From: Actinomycetes bacterium
GTDB lineage: Bacteria; Actinomycetota; Thermoleophilia; RBG-16-64-13
Reading direction: 5' to 3'
DNA length: 6,374 bases
Assembly (NCBI GenBank): GCA_021815245.1
Contig: JAKAHF010000151.1
Location: 1 to 6,374, forward strand
Within the stretch, counting starts at the first letter, position 1, and every line of letters begins with the position of its first letter. This document shows, in pieces, positions 1-5,705 of this stretch. The notes under the pieces were generated by a model. That model made no database searches. It was not told the DNA's origin and saw only the letters and a program-made list of their open reading frames with translations. Position numbers and translations under genes: made by a program.

Positions 1-275
1 CGTCGAATTCGAGTTAAACCGGATAGAACATTCTTGCCACCGCCTTGGTCGACAGGATTCCAGACAAACGGACGGCGACCCCTCGACTTGCAGATGTCGC
101 CGGATTTCAGGATACCGCTTCGGCACACCCGACATACAGCATCGGCGCCTGGCATATCGACGCCTCCCGCTCCGCGGACCGATGGTCCGCCAAAGCCCCG
201 CGTCCGCGGGTTCCGGGCCGGCGCTGATAGCCTCACGCGCTCTCATTTACGCCCGGGCTACCATGAACCAGAAGT
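1..275. other. Unassigned region upstream of the TetR gene
   Basis: I find no gene here that I can support. A + frame is open from base 1 to a TGA at 277-279, but its translation is rich in Pro and Arg, uses codons such as AGA, CGA and ATA that the neighbouring genes avoid, and shows no domain. Two - strand frames are also open to the left edge, downstream of stops near 243 and 247. Such openness is expected in GC-rich sequence. One of these - frames has a few closely spaced cysteines around 92-134, which I do not recognise. The stretch could hold the tail of a gene that starts outside the window, but nothing visible proves it. Small hairpins lie at 174-190 and 197-210. Confidence 0.4.
174..210. 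repeat. Two adjacent small inverted repeats
   Basis: GCGGACC (174-180) and GGTCCGC (184-190) form a perfect 7-bp inverted repeat with a 3-base loop. Immediately after, CCCGCG (197-202) and CGCGGG (205-210) form a second, 6-bp repeat with almost no loop. No T-run follows either stem, so these are not convincing intrinsic terminators. They could mark the end of an upstream transcription unit or be chance in GC-rich DNA. Confidence 0.4.
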
Positions 276-279
276 ATGA

Positions 280-308
280 TTCTTATTCTTGTTCGTATCG
301 TGTATAGT
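280..308 (+). promoter_or_regulatory. Predicted leaderless promoter of the TetR gene
   Basis: A -10-like TATAGT lies at 303-308, and 17 bases upstream is a weak -35-like TTCTTA (280-285). With normal spacing transcription would start at about 315, which is the A of the TetR gene's ATG. No purine-rich ribosome binding site precedes that ATG, so a leaderless mRNA is the simplest reading. The local AT-richness contrasts with the GC-rich flanks. The heptamers GTATCGT and GTATAGT stand in tandem at 295-308, with a related GTATGAT 21 bases upstream at 274-280. This could be an operator, but the similarity is slight. Confidence 0.5.
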
Positions 309-314
309 CGCCCC

Positions 315-950
315 ATGGAAGGCGACCAGGTACCCTACAACCCCCCGCAGCAGAAGCGCAGCCGAGAGTCCATGCAGCGGCTGCTCGACGCCGCCGAGGA
401 ACGCATCGCGGCTGTGGGCACCGAATCGCTGACCATAGCCGACGTCGTCGCACAGGCGGACCTTTCCGTTGGGGCCTTCTACGCTCGCTTTCCCGACAAG
501 ACCTCGCTGCTACGAGCGGTGCAGGCGCGCTTTCACGACCGTGTCGAACCGGTGCTTCGCGCCGAGATGCTACGGCGGGGCGCCGAGGCCGCCAACCTGG
601 CGGAGGCCATCGACCGGTTGCTCGACGTGCTGCTGGGGCACATGGTCTCGACCCGGGAACTCTCCCGCGCATTCATGATGAGCTCGGTATTCGACCCAGA
701 AATGCGCGTTACAGGCTCGAAAGTCAACCGTGCGCGACGAGAGGTGTTCGCTTCGGTACTGCTCGCCCACCGTGAGGAGATCGGGCACACAGATCCTAGT
801 GTGGCCATCGCAATGGCGTACGGCCTGTACGCCGCCGTGGTTCGCGGCACGATGGTATTCGGTCTACATCACGAGCTGCACCAGGACATCGCAGATCCGA
901 TCATCGCCAGCGAGATAAAGAGAGCCCTGACGCTCTACTTGCGTGGCTGA
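315..950 (+). CDS. TetR/AcrR-family transcriptional regulator
   Basis: This is a 211-residue one-component repressor-type regulator, a normal length for TetR proteins. The DNA-binding domain spans about residues 16-65. Its helix-turn-helix lies at 40-60 (TIADVVAQADLSVGAFYARF), followed by the typical F-x-D-K-x-x-L-L stretch. Residues from about 75 to the end are helical and variable, as expected of the ligand-binding and dimer domain, so the ligand cannot be inferred. I chose the ATG at 315 over an in-frame ATG at 276 because a -10 box (303-308) would place the transcript start on this ATG, and the extra 13 residues resemble no TetR N-terminus. It lies 291 bases upstream of a TRAP transporter in the same direction, so control of that operon is a reasonable inference. 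Autoregulation is also common in the family. The family call is firm; the target is not shown. Confidence 0.93.
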   Translation: MEGDQVPYNPPQQKRSRESMQRLLDAAEERIAAVGTESLTIADVVAQADLSVGAFYARFPDKTSLLRAVQARFHDRVEPVLRAEMLRRGAEAANLAEAIDRLLDVLLGHMVSTRELSRAFMMSSVFDPEMRVTGSKVNRARREVFASVLLAHREEIGHTDPSVAIAMAYGLYAAVVRGTMVFGLHHELHQDIADPIIASEIKRALTLYLRG

Positions 951-969
951 CGATCTGTAGCCCTCCGAA

Positions 970-983
970 GCCTCGGCCGAGGC
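970..983. repeat. Perfect 14-bp palindrome after the TetR gene
   Basis: GCCTCGGCCGAGGC is a perfect palindrome without a loop, 20 bases past the TetR stop codon. No T-run follows, so it is a poor intrinsic terminator. It could be a protein-binding site or a chance GC-rich palindrome. Confidence 0.4.
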
Positions 984-1076
984 ACGGCACAGGGGCCCAC
1001 GTCGACGCTCCACCCGCCGGCCGTTTCGCTGTGCGTCCGTCGCCCGCAGAGCGAGCGCTCCTCGCCGGCTGTCGTC

Positions 1077-1118
1077 CAACAATCGATTTGACGGGTACGG
1101 CAGCTGTGTGTATTGTTG
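1077..1118. promoter_or_regulatory. Spaced inverted repeat across the dctP promoter, possible operator
   Basis: CAACAAT (1077-1083) and its exact reverse complement ATTGTTG (1112-1118) bracket the predicted -35 box, and the right arm overlaps the -10 box. The arm centres are 35 bases apart. A regulator bound to one or both arms would interfere with polymerase. The arms are only 7 bases and well separated, so chance is a real alternative. TetR proteins usually bind more compact palindromes. Confidence 0.3.
1088..1116 (+). promoter_or_regulatory. Sigma70-type promoter of the TRAP operon
   Basis: TTGACG (1088-1093) and TATTGT (1111-1116) match the -35 and -10 consensus at five of six bases each, with the ideal 17-base spacer. 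Transcription should start near 1123, giving a leader of about 119 bases before the dctP start at 1242. This is the best promoter match in the window. It explains how dctPQM can be transcribed separately from the TetR gene. Confidence 0.7.
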
Positions 1119-1146
1119 CGAATGGCGATTCTGGTTTATGGTTTTC

Positions 1147-1241
1147 TTGGGGCCGGGACGAGACCCCGACCTGCTACCAGACGCCGGGCAAGGACAATGG
1201 GAGGGTGTCTCCCAAACCGCGACGAACAGGGAGGTTCTTTG
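1147..1241 (+). promoter_or_regulatory. Structured 5' leader of dctP with possible SD-sequestering switch
   Basis: Two stems can form. TTGGGG (1147-1152) pairs with CCCCGA (1164-1169, one G-U pair). TGGGAG (1198-1203) pairs with CTCCCA (1209-1214) around a 5-base loop. The same CTCCC (1209-1213) can instead pair with GGGAG of the dctP Shine-Dalgarno sequence (1229-1233), extendable by two G-U pairs. The two pairings exclude each other, which is the layout of a translational on/off switch. I recognise no known riboswitch class. The Shine-Dalgarno sequence AGGGAGG (1228-1234) is 7 bases from the ATG and fixes that start. The whole leader is also open in the dctP frame. Confidence 0.4.
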
Positions 1242-2423
1242 ATGAAGCATCGCCTACCGTCAGTACTCCTGACTGCACTGGTACTGGTACTAGTGCTTGC
1301 AGCGGGAGCCGTAGTCGCCGGTTGCGGCGGAGACGCGAGCACCGATACCACGGTCGCTCCCGCCACCACCGCGACCACGACGGCGCAGAGCGGCACCGAG
1401 ACTACCGCTGAAACTACTGCGACCACGGTCGCATCGACCGAGACGACCGCCTTCACGGGCGAGGTCATCAAGCTCAAGTACGCCGACCAGAATGCTGAGA
1501 CAGGTTGGGTGGGCAAGGAAGCCGCCAATCCGTGGCTAGACCAGATCGAACAGGTTACCGGGGGTCAGGTCAAGGTCGAGCGCTTCTTCGGCCAGACCCT
1601 CTTCCCCGGCAAGGACACCTGGGAAAGTCTCAAAGCCGGCATTGCCGATCTCGCGTGGTGCATGCACCAGTACTGGGCCAACCTGACTCCGCTTGCCGAA
1701 GTGGTGACCCTGCCGTTCATGCCCTTCGAGAGCGCCGAGCAGGCCGGGGCGGTCGCGTGGCAGCTCTACACCGAGTTCCCGTCGATGGCCGAGCAGTTCG
1801 CCGACAATCATCCGGTCGCTTTGTGGGCGTCCAGCCCCTACTATCTGCTGACCACCAAGAAGGCCGTACGCGCTCCTGAGGACGTCAAGGGCCTCAAGAT
1901 TCGCGCCGTCGGCGGCCCGCCGACCCAGTTGATCGAAGCTCTCGGCGGTGTCGCGGTGAGCATGCCGATGCCCGATACCTACCAGGCTCTGCAGACAGGC
2001 GTGCTCGACGGCATCCTCACTAACTGGGAATCGCTGTATTCCTTCAGGCACTACGAAGTCGGCAAGTACCTGACCGTCGTGCCGTTCTGCACCGGTCTCT
2101 TCGGCATCAGCTTCAACAACAACAGCTGGAACGGCCTGCCCGACAACGTCAAGACCGCAATAGACTCGGTGAGCGGCCTCGAAGGCTCCAAGTTCTGGGG
2201 TCACAACATGTTCGACACGGCTGCCGCGGCGGTCAAGAAGACTGCCGAAGAGGGTGGCTACAAGCTCGAATACATCACCCCCACGCCCGAGGAGATCGAG
2301 ACCGTGTGGAAGGCCCAGTACGGCCAGCCGCTCTGGGACAAGTGGGTCAAGGACATGGAGGCCGCCGGCCATGCCGATGCCCAGGCCATCCTCGACAGGT
2401 GCCTCGAGCTCATCGAGCAGTAG
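1242..2423 (+). CDS. dctP: TRAP transporter solute-binding lipoprotein, DctP family
   Basis: This is the extracytoplasmic receptor of a TRAP importer, 393 residues as a precursor. Residues 1-27 form a lipoprotein signal: K2, H3 and R4, a Leu/Val-rich core, then a V-A-G-C lipobox with the lipidated Cys at 28. Residues 29-73 are a flexible tether with 19 Thr, which would hold the domain off the membrane. The DctP domain runs from about 75 to 385. In it, the Arg in KIRA (residue 221) fits the family's conserved Arg that salt-bridges a solute carboxylate, followed by LGGVAVSMPMPDTYQALQTG and DGILTN, both typical of DctP. The start at 1242 is chosen because of the Shine-Dalgarno sequence at 1228-1234 and because the signal peptide begins exactly there; in-frame TTG 1113 and ATG 1122 lie upstream. 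dctQ follows after 54 bases. The solute is unknown, with an organic acid most likely from family knowledge. Confidence 0.95.
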   Translation: MKHRLPSVLLTALVLVLVLAAGAVVAGCGGDASTDTTVAPATTATTTAQSGTETTAETTATTVASTETTAFTGEVIKLKYADQNAETGWVGKEAANPWLDQIEQVTGGQVKVERFFGQTLFPGKDTWESLKAGIADLAWCMHQYWANLTPLAEVVTLPFMPFESAEQAGAVAWQLYTEFPSMAEQFADNHPVALWASSPYYLLTTKKAVRAPEDVKGLKIRAVGGPPTQLIEALGGVAVSMPMPDTYQALQTGVLDGILTNWESLYSFRHYEVGKYLTVVPFCTGLFGISFNNNSWNGLPDNVKTAIDSVSGLEGSKFWGHNMFDTAAAAVKKTAEEGGYKLEYITPTPEEIETVWKAQYGQPLWDKWVKDMEAAGHADAQAILDRCLELIEQ

Positions 2424-2467
2424 GCCGACAAACCGCAACGTCATCACAGTAGTTCACTAGCCGACAA
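2424..2467 (+). repeat. 8-bp direct repeat in the dctP-dctQ gap
   Basis: GCCGACAA occurs at 2424-2431, right after the dctP stop, and again at 2460-2467, 36 bases on, each preceded by TAG. The second copy runs into the AAGG (2466-2469) that serves as dctQ's ribosome binding site, 8 bases from the ATG. I see no strong hairpin in this gap. The repeat may be chance or a small duplication. Confidence 0.4.
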
Positions 2468-2477
2468 GGTAGACGGC

Positions 2478-3014
2478 ATGATTTTGGCCCGCACGTGGAA
2501 AACACTTGATGCGATTCTCGAGCGGACCGCCAGCATCTTCTACGGTATCGGGAGCGGCATCCTCGCGGTGCTCATGGTGTTCACCTTCGTGGATGTCGCT
2601 CTCCGTTACTTCCTGAAGACTCCCATCAAAGGGGACTACGAGCTCTCCTCGTACATGATGGCGCTGGTGATCCCGAGTGGCCTCGCCCTCACCGCTCTTC
2701 GCAAGAAGCACATCAGGGTGGACGTATTCACCCAGTTTCTGCCCAAGAGAGTGCAGTCAGGCCTGAGCACCTTCGCGTATCTCATCACTCTTGGTTTCGT
2801 CGGCTTCATGGTCTGGCAAACGGCGAAGTACGCCTCTTTGCTCATCGACTCCATGCAGAAGGCAACCACCATACCTATCCCCGACTTCCCGTTCGTGATC
2901 GTGTTGACTATCTACCTGATCATGTTCGCGCTGGTGATCCTGCGCGATCTGATCAGCTACGCGCGCCTCACGGTGCGCGGTGGAGAGGAGGGTGATGCTC
3001 ATGTCGCCAGCTGA
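2478..3014 (+). CDS. dctQ: TRAP transporter small permease subunit, DctQ family
   Basis: This is the small integral membrane subunit of the TRAP importer, 178 residues, typical for DctQ. Four hydrophobic segments lie near residues 21-42, 60-75, 97-119 and 134-156. Between the first two is the family-typical stretch from RYF (43-45) through GDYELSSY (52-59), and KKHIRVDVF (76-84) follows the second. DctQ pairs with DctM to form the membrane complex that DctP docks on. The ATG at 2478 has AAGG 8 bases upstream. Its last 14 bases overlap dctM, so the two membrane subunits are probably translationally coupled and made in fixed ratio. The weaker ribosome binding site than dctP's fits the usual excess of binding protein over permease. 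The family call rests on topology, motif and position between dctP and dctM. Confidence 0.93.
   Translation: MILARTWKTLDAILERTASIFYGIGSGILAVLMVFTFVDVALRYFLKTPIKGDYELSSYMMALVIPSGLALTALRKKHIRVDVFTQFLPKRVQSGLSTFAYLITLGFVGFMVWQTAKYASLLIDSMQKATTIPIPDFPFVIVLTIYLIMFALVILRDLISYARLTVRGGEEGDAHVAS
2986..2991 (+). promoter_or_regulatory. Strong ribosome binding site of dctM inside dctQ
   Basis: AGGAGG lies in the last codons of dctQ. It is 9 bases from the ATG at 3001 and only 3 from the in-frame ATG at 2995. A GTG at 2980 lies upstream of it. Spacing therefore favours 3001 as the dctM start. Confidence 0.75.
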
Positions 3015-4305
3015 GATCGGCGTACTTGGCATGGGCATCCTCTTCGTCCTCCTCTTTCTTGGGGTCCCGGTCGGCGTTGCCCTCGGAGCAGTCGGCTTCG
3101 TAGGCTTCGCCGCCGTATCAGGATTCAGCTCGGCTCTCGGCATCGTCAGGATCGTGCCATATTCGACGTTCTCGAACTACGGCCTGATCGTGATACCGCT
3201 GTTTGTGCTCATGGGTAACTTCGCTTTCCACTCCGGCATGAGCGGCGACTTGTACACTACGGCGCGCGCCTGGTTCGGACGCGTGCGCGGCGGTCTGGCC
3301 ATGTCGACCGTCGCCGCGTGTGCGGCCTTTGGCGCAGTGTGCGGTTCCAGTGTCGCCACCGCCGCCACCATGGGCAAGATCGCTCTTCCGGAGATGAAGA
3401 AGCACGGCTACGATGACGGTCTCGCGACCGGCACTCTGGCCGCCGGAGGCACCCTGGGTATCCTCATCCCCCCCAGCGTGATCATGATCATCTACGGCGT
3501 GTTGACCGAGAACTCCATCGGCAAGCTCTTTCTTGCCGGGTTCCTGCCGGGCATCTTGCAGGCGCTCTTCTACATAGTCCTCATCGGCGGCATATGCCTG
3601 CTGTACAAGAAGAAGGCGCCGGCCGGCGACCCCATATCCATCTGGAAGAAGGTGAAGTCGCTCAGGCACTCTTGGGCGGTGATCATTCTCTTCGCTCTCG
3701 TCATCGGGGGCATCTACTTCGGCATCTTCAGCCCCGTCGAGGCCGCCGGTGTGGGTGCGTTCGGCGCCTTCGCGATCGCCGCGGCGAAGCGGCAACTCAC
3801 CTGGAAGGCCTTCAAACACAGCCTTACCGACGCGGTCATGACGTCGAGCATGATCTTCCTCATCATGCTCGGGGCCAACATGTTCGGGTACTTTCTCGCG
3901 GTCACCGGACTTCCGCAGGCGCTCTCCGACTCGTTGCTGGCGATGGACGTCAACAGATACTGGATCCTACTGATCATCGTCATCATCTACATCGTGCTCG
4001 GCATGTTCATGGATTCCATGGCCATGATCCTGGTCACGCTGCCGATCTTCTATCCGGTGGTCATGAAGCTCGGATTCCACCCCATATGGTTCGGGATCAT
4101 CGTGGTGCGAGTAGCAGAGATCGGGCTCATCACGCCGCCGGTCGGCATGAACCTGTATGTGATCCAGGGCATAGCCGACAAGGTGCCGATGGGCAAGGTC
4201 TTCAGAGGAGCGACGCCATTCGTCGTGGCCGACTTCGTGCACGTGGCGGTGCTTGTGGCACTGCCCGTGATCGCGACCTTCTTACCCAACGTGATGATGG
4301 GTTGA
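3001..4305 (+). CDS. dctM: TRAP transporter large permease subunit, DctM family
   Basis: This is the large membrane subunit that carries the transport pathway of the TRAP importer, 434 residues, a normal DctM length, with about a dozen hydrophobic segments. Family hallmarks are visible. PLFVLMGNFAFHSGMS follows the second hydrophobic block. GGTLGILIPPSVIMIIYG starts near residue 149 and leads into NSIGKLFLAGFLPG. GMFMDSMAMILVTLPI lies near 333, and ITPPVGMNLYV near 377. The repeated G-x-L-I-P-P and I-T-P-P-V-G loops are the re-entrant hairpins known from this ion-transporter fold, where Na+ and solute bind. TRAP transporters are symporters, usually driven by Na+ rather than ATP. There is no DctQ-DctM fusion; the subunits are separate genes overlapping by 14 bases. 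The protein looks intact, and an intrinsic terminator begins 71 bases after the stop. Confidence 0.95.
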   Translation: MSPAEIGVLGMGILFVLLFLGVPVGVALGAVGFVGFAAVSGFSSALGIVRIVPYSTFSNYGLIVIPLFVLMGNFAFHSGMSGDLYTTARAWFGRVRGGLAMSTVAACAAFGAVCGSSVATAATMGKIALPEMKKHGYDDGLATGTLAAGGTLGILIPPSVIMIIYGVLTENSIGKLFLAGFLPGILQALFYIVLIGGICLLYKKKAPAGDPISIWKKVKSLRHSWAVIILFALVIGGIYFGIFSPVEAAGVGAFGAFAIAAAKRQLTWKAFKHSLTDAVMTSSMIFLIMLGANMFGYFLAVTGLPQALSDSLLAMDVNRYWILLIIVIIYIVLGMFMDSMAMILVTLPIFYPVVMKLGFHPIWFGIIVVRVAEIGLITPPVGMNLYVIQGIADKVPMGKVFRGATPFVVADFVHVAVLVALPVIATFLPNVMMG

Positions 4306-4308
4306 GTC

Positions 4309-4361
4309 GAGCGATCGCTCCGCCCGTCCGCGCCGTCAGATAGATCCGGGCGTCGCGACGC
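4309..4361. repeat. Two perfect 12-bp palindromes between dctM and its terminator
   Basis: GAGCGATCGCTC (4309-4320) starts 4 bases after the dctM stop. GCGTCGCGACGC (4350-4361) follows 29 bases later. Neither has a loop or a T-run. They may add 3' structure to the operon mRNA or bind a protein, or reflect GC-rich composition. Confidence 0.45.
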
Positions 4362-4375
4362 GATCAACACAACGC

Positions 4376-4406
4376 GAAGGCCCCGCTACCTTGTAGCGGG
4401 GCCTTC
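4376..4406. terminator. Intrinsic terminator of the TRAP operon, possibly bidirectional
   Basis: A perfect 14-bp stem (4376-4389 with 4393-4406) has a 3-base CTT loop, and its GC-rich core is GGCCCCGC/GCGGGGCC. On the + strand the stem ends in the T/C-rich CCTTCCTTCTAT. On the - strand it is followed by TTCGCG and then TTGTGTTG. It sits between the converging dctM and membrane-protein genes and could end transcription from both sides, although neither T-tract is ideal. Confidence 0.85.
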
Positions 4407-4475
4407 CTTCTATCGGGGCCGCATGTCTTCTTGGCGAGGGCTCATCGGTTGCCGGAGCGGTGCAAACGGTGCAGA

Positions 4476-5216
4476 CTAACCGGCGCGTCCCAATCGAGCG
4501 CGCAGTTCGGGCCCAGTCTCAACAAGCCCGGCGGCGACGAGCAGCACCCCGGCCGGCGCCCAGTGGAGCCAGGCAAAGGCGAAACCCAGGACCCCGGGCA
4601 CGATCAGCAAAGCATAGGCAAGCACGCGGTTGCCCTCAGCCATGAGCCCTCCGAAGATGCCGGCCAGGGCCAACACAAGGGCAGGACCTCCAAAGATGGG
4701 CCCGTGGCCGACCAGGGTCACGACCCCCGCGAGAACGCCAAGCAGGCCGCCCAGAACACCAAGCGCGGCTACGACCGGGTCATTTCTCGCCGCCGTCTCT
4801 CCCGACTGGGATTTGAGCAGCGCAACCGTGAGACCCACAGCGAGAAGGAGGCCTGCGGACAAGAATGCGCTGAAGGCCGCGCAGCCGGGCAAATCGGCCA
4901 CGGTCGGCGACATCACGATCCAGAAGCCAAGCCGCAGCATGACAAGACCGGCCGCGACGAGAACCAGCCCTCGCCAACGAGCCAGGGAACGGATGAGCCG
5001 GCCGCTCGAGTGAAGGGCCAACAGGAGTGCCGCCCACGCGAGAACGCCCCCTGGAGAGGAAGCGTGATCCCACAGCAACGCCGCCCCCAGTCCAGCTGCG
5101 GCCCCCATCAGACAGACCAGAGAGCAGGTGAGATGCAGATACCTGATGTCGGACGACGGTATGCGAGAATCCATGGCCCCCCGACTCGAATCGCCGCCGT
5201 GGCACACCCGCACCAT
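4476..5216 (-). CDS. Polytopic membrane protein of unknown function
   Basis: This is a 246-residue protein with about eight hydrophobic segments, near residues 27-48, 55-72, 82-102, 109-134, 147-167, 175-193, 197-214 and 217-233. I recognise no catalytic motif. The C-terminal half has short Gly-rich helices, a loop with MAEGNR and an Ala/Val/Leu-rich end. It loosely recalls small four-helix modules such as DUF4064, but that is only an impression. The - strand is chosen over an open 306-codon + frame on the same DNA because only the - translation gives ordered membrane segments; the + translation is a polar Gln/Arg/Pro-rich mixture. An alternative ATG at 5174 (residue 15) is possible, and neither start has a clear ribosome binding site. 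It lies 92 bases downstream of the helix-turn-helix gene. Its expression could depend on that regulator, but nothing shows it. Confidence 0.8.
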   Translation of the reverse strand: MVRVCHGGDSSRGAMDSRIPSSDIRYLHLTCSLVCLMGAAAGLGAALLWDHASSPGGVLAWAALLLALHSSGRLIRSLARWRGLVLVAAGLVMLRLGFWIVMSPTVADLPGCAAFSAFLSAGLLLAVGLTVALLKSQSGETAARNDPVVAALGVLGGLLGVLAGVVTLVGHGPIFGGPALVLALAGIFGGLMAEGNRVLAYALLIVPGVLGFAFAWLHWAPAGVLLVAAGLVETGPELRARLGRAG

Positions 5217-5235
5217 CAGCGCTTGGTCAGGTCAA

Positions 5236-5264
5236 ACCATACAACACGGCGTTGCCGGCGTCCA
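5236..5264 (-). promoter_or_regulatory. Possible promoter of the membrane-protein gene
   Basis: Read on the - strand, TGGACG (5264-5259) and TATGGT (5241-5236) are separated by exactly 17 bases, each matching consensus at four of six positions. The transcript would start near 5229, 13 bases before the ATG at 5216 and 55 before the one at 5174. The match is moderate. Confidence 0.35.
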
Positions 5265-5308
5265 TGGGGGTCGGTCGAGAGTCCGGGCGGCGCACCGGCA
5301 AGGTCTGG

Positions 5309-5650
5309 TCAGTCGGACTTGCCCTCGAGATACTGCTTCGTCATATGGTAGAGCGAGTCCCCCAGATCGGGGTGGCGCTGCATCATTCGACTGGTCCACA
5401 TCTGCCGATACTCGATGAAGTGATGCGGCGAGACACCGAGTACTTTCGACATGCCCTCTATGGCTTCCATCTTGAGCGTGCGCTGTCCCTTCAGCATGAG
5501 ACGGAGCGCCTCGTATGAATACCCCTCAACCTGGCTGAGGATCGGACGCAAGTCAACTTTCCCTGAACTCTGCCCGAACCTCTCCCGGGCCAGATCGATG
5601 AAGGCGGTCGTGAAATCCTTCTTGGTGTGCTTCTCATTAGCTCGGGTCAC
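5309..5650 (-). CDS. Small XRE-like helix-turn-helix DNA-binding protein
   Basis: This is a 113-residue putative transcription regulator. Residues 33-79 form a Cro/XRE-type five-helix unit: DLRPILSQVEGYSYEALRLM, then KGQRTLKMEAIEGMSKVLGV and SPHHFIEYR. The pattern of a short helix-turn-helix followed by a final 'A/S-K-x-L-G-V-x-P-x-x-F-x-E-Y-R' is one I associate with small XRE-like proteins in actinobacteria. The remaining C-terminal 35 residues are polar and helical. I chose the GTG at 5650: it has AGGA (5662-5659) 8 bases upstream and a -10-like TATAAC at 5705-5700. The frame stays open back to a TTG at 5782, but that start has no ribosome binding site, the 44 extra residues show no domain, and the predicted transcript would begin inside them. 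Targets are unknown; the flanking cupin and membrane-protein genes are candidates. Confidence 0.8.
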   Translation of the reverse strand: MTRANEKHTKKDFTTAFIDLARERFGQSSGKVDLRPILSQVEGYSYEALRLMLKGQRTLKMEAIEGMSKVLGVSPHHFIEYRQMWTSRMMQRHPDLGDSLYHMTKQYLEGKSD

Positions 5651-5699
5651 GTGCAGCTTCCTGTCAGGTCGAGGTGTGATCTTCGAATAAGCTTCCCTC

Positions 5700-5705
5700 G
5701 TTATA
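5700..5705 (-). promoter_or_regulatory. -10 box for the helix-turn-helix gene
   Basis: TATAAC on the - strand matches five of six consensus bases, but I see no good -35 at 16-18 bases. A transcript would start near 5693 and carry a 43-base leader with an AGGA site before the GTG at 5650. The missing -35 could mean that an activator is needed. Confidence 0.4.

Noticed and set aside
34..279. Pro/Arg-rich + frame before the TetR gene
   Set aside because: No ribosome binding site or domain, and codon use unlike the neighbours. It overlaps the TetR promoter. I left it as unassigned.
1051..1065. Small hairpin GCGAG-CGCTC-CTCGC as a TetR-gene terminator
   Set aside because: Only 5 bp, no T-run, and about 100 bases after the stop; too weak to call.
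1113..1241. Longer dctP start at TTG 1113
   Set aside because: It overlaps the predicted -10 box and would bury the lipoprotein signal. The strong ribosome binding site at 1228-1234 selects 1242.
1536..2447. 303-codon open frame on the - strand
   Set aside because: It is fully antisense to dctP, which has unmistakable family motifs and a lipoprotein signal. Its own translation has no recognisable domain.
3118..3819. 233-codon open frame on the - strand
   Set aside because: It is antisense to dctM, polar and rich in Gly, Asp and His; an artefact of GC-rich codon positions.
3594..4343. 249-codon + frame overlapping dctM
   Set aside because: It is an Arg/His-rich out-of-frame reading of dctM, which is intact throughout.
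4431..5351. 306-codon open frame on the + strand
   Set aside because: It is the longest frame there, but its translation is a low-complexity Gln/Arg/Pro/Gly mixture without a domain. The opposite strand gives a well-ordered multi-helix membrane protein, so the + frame is its shadow.
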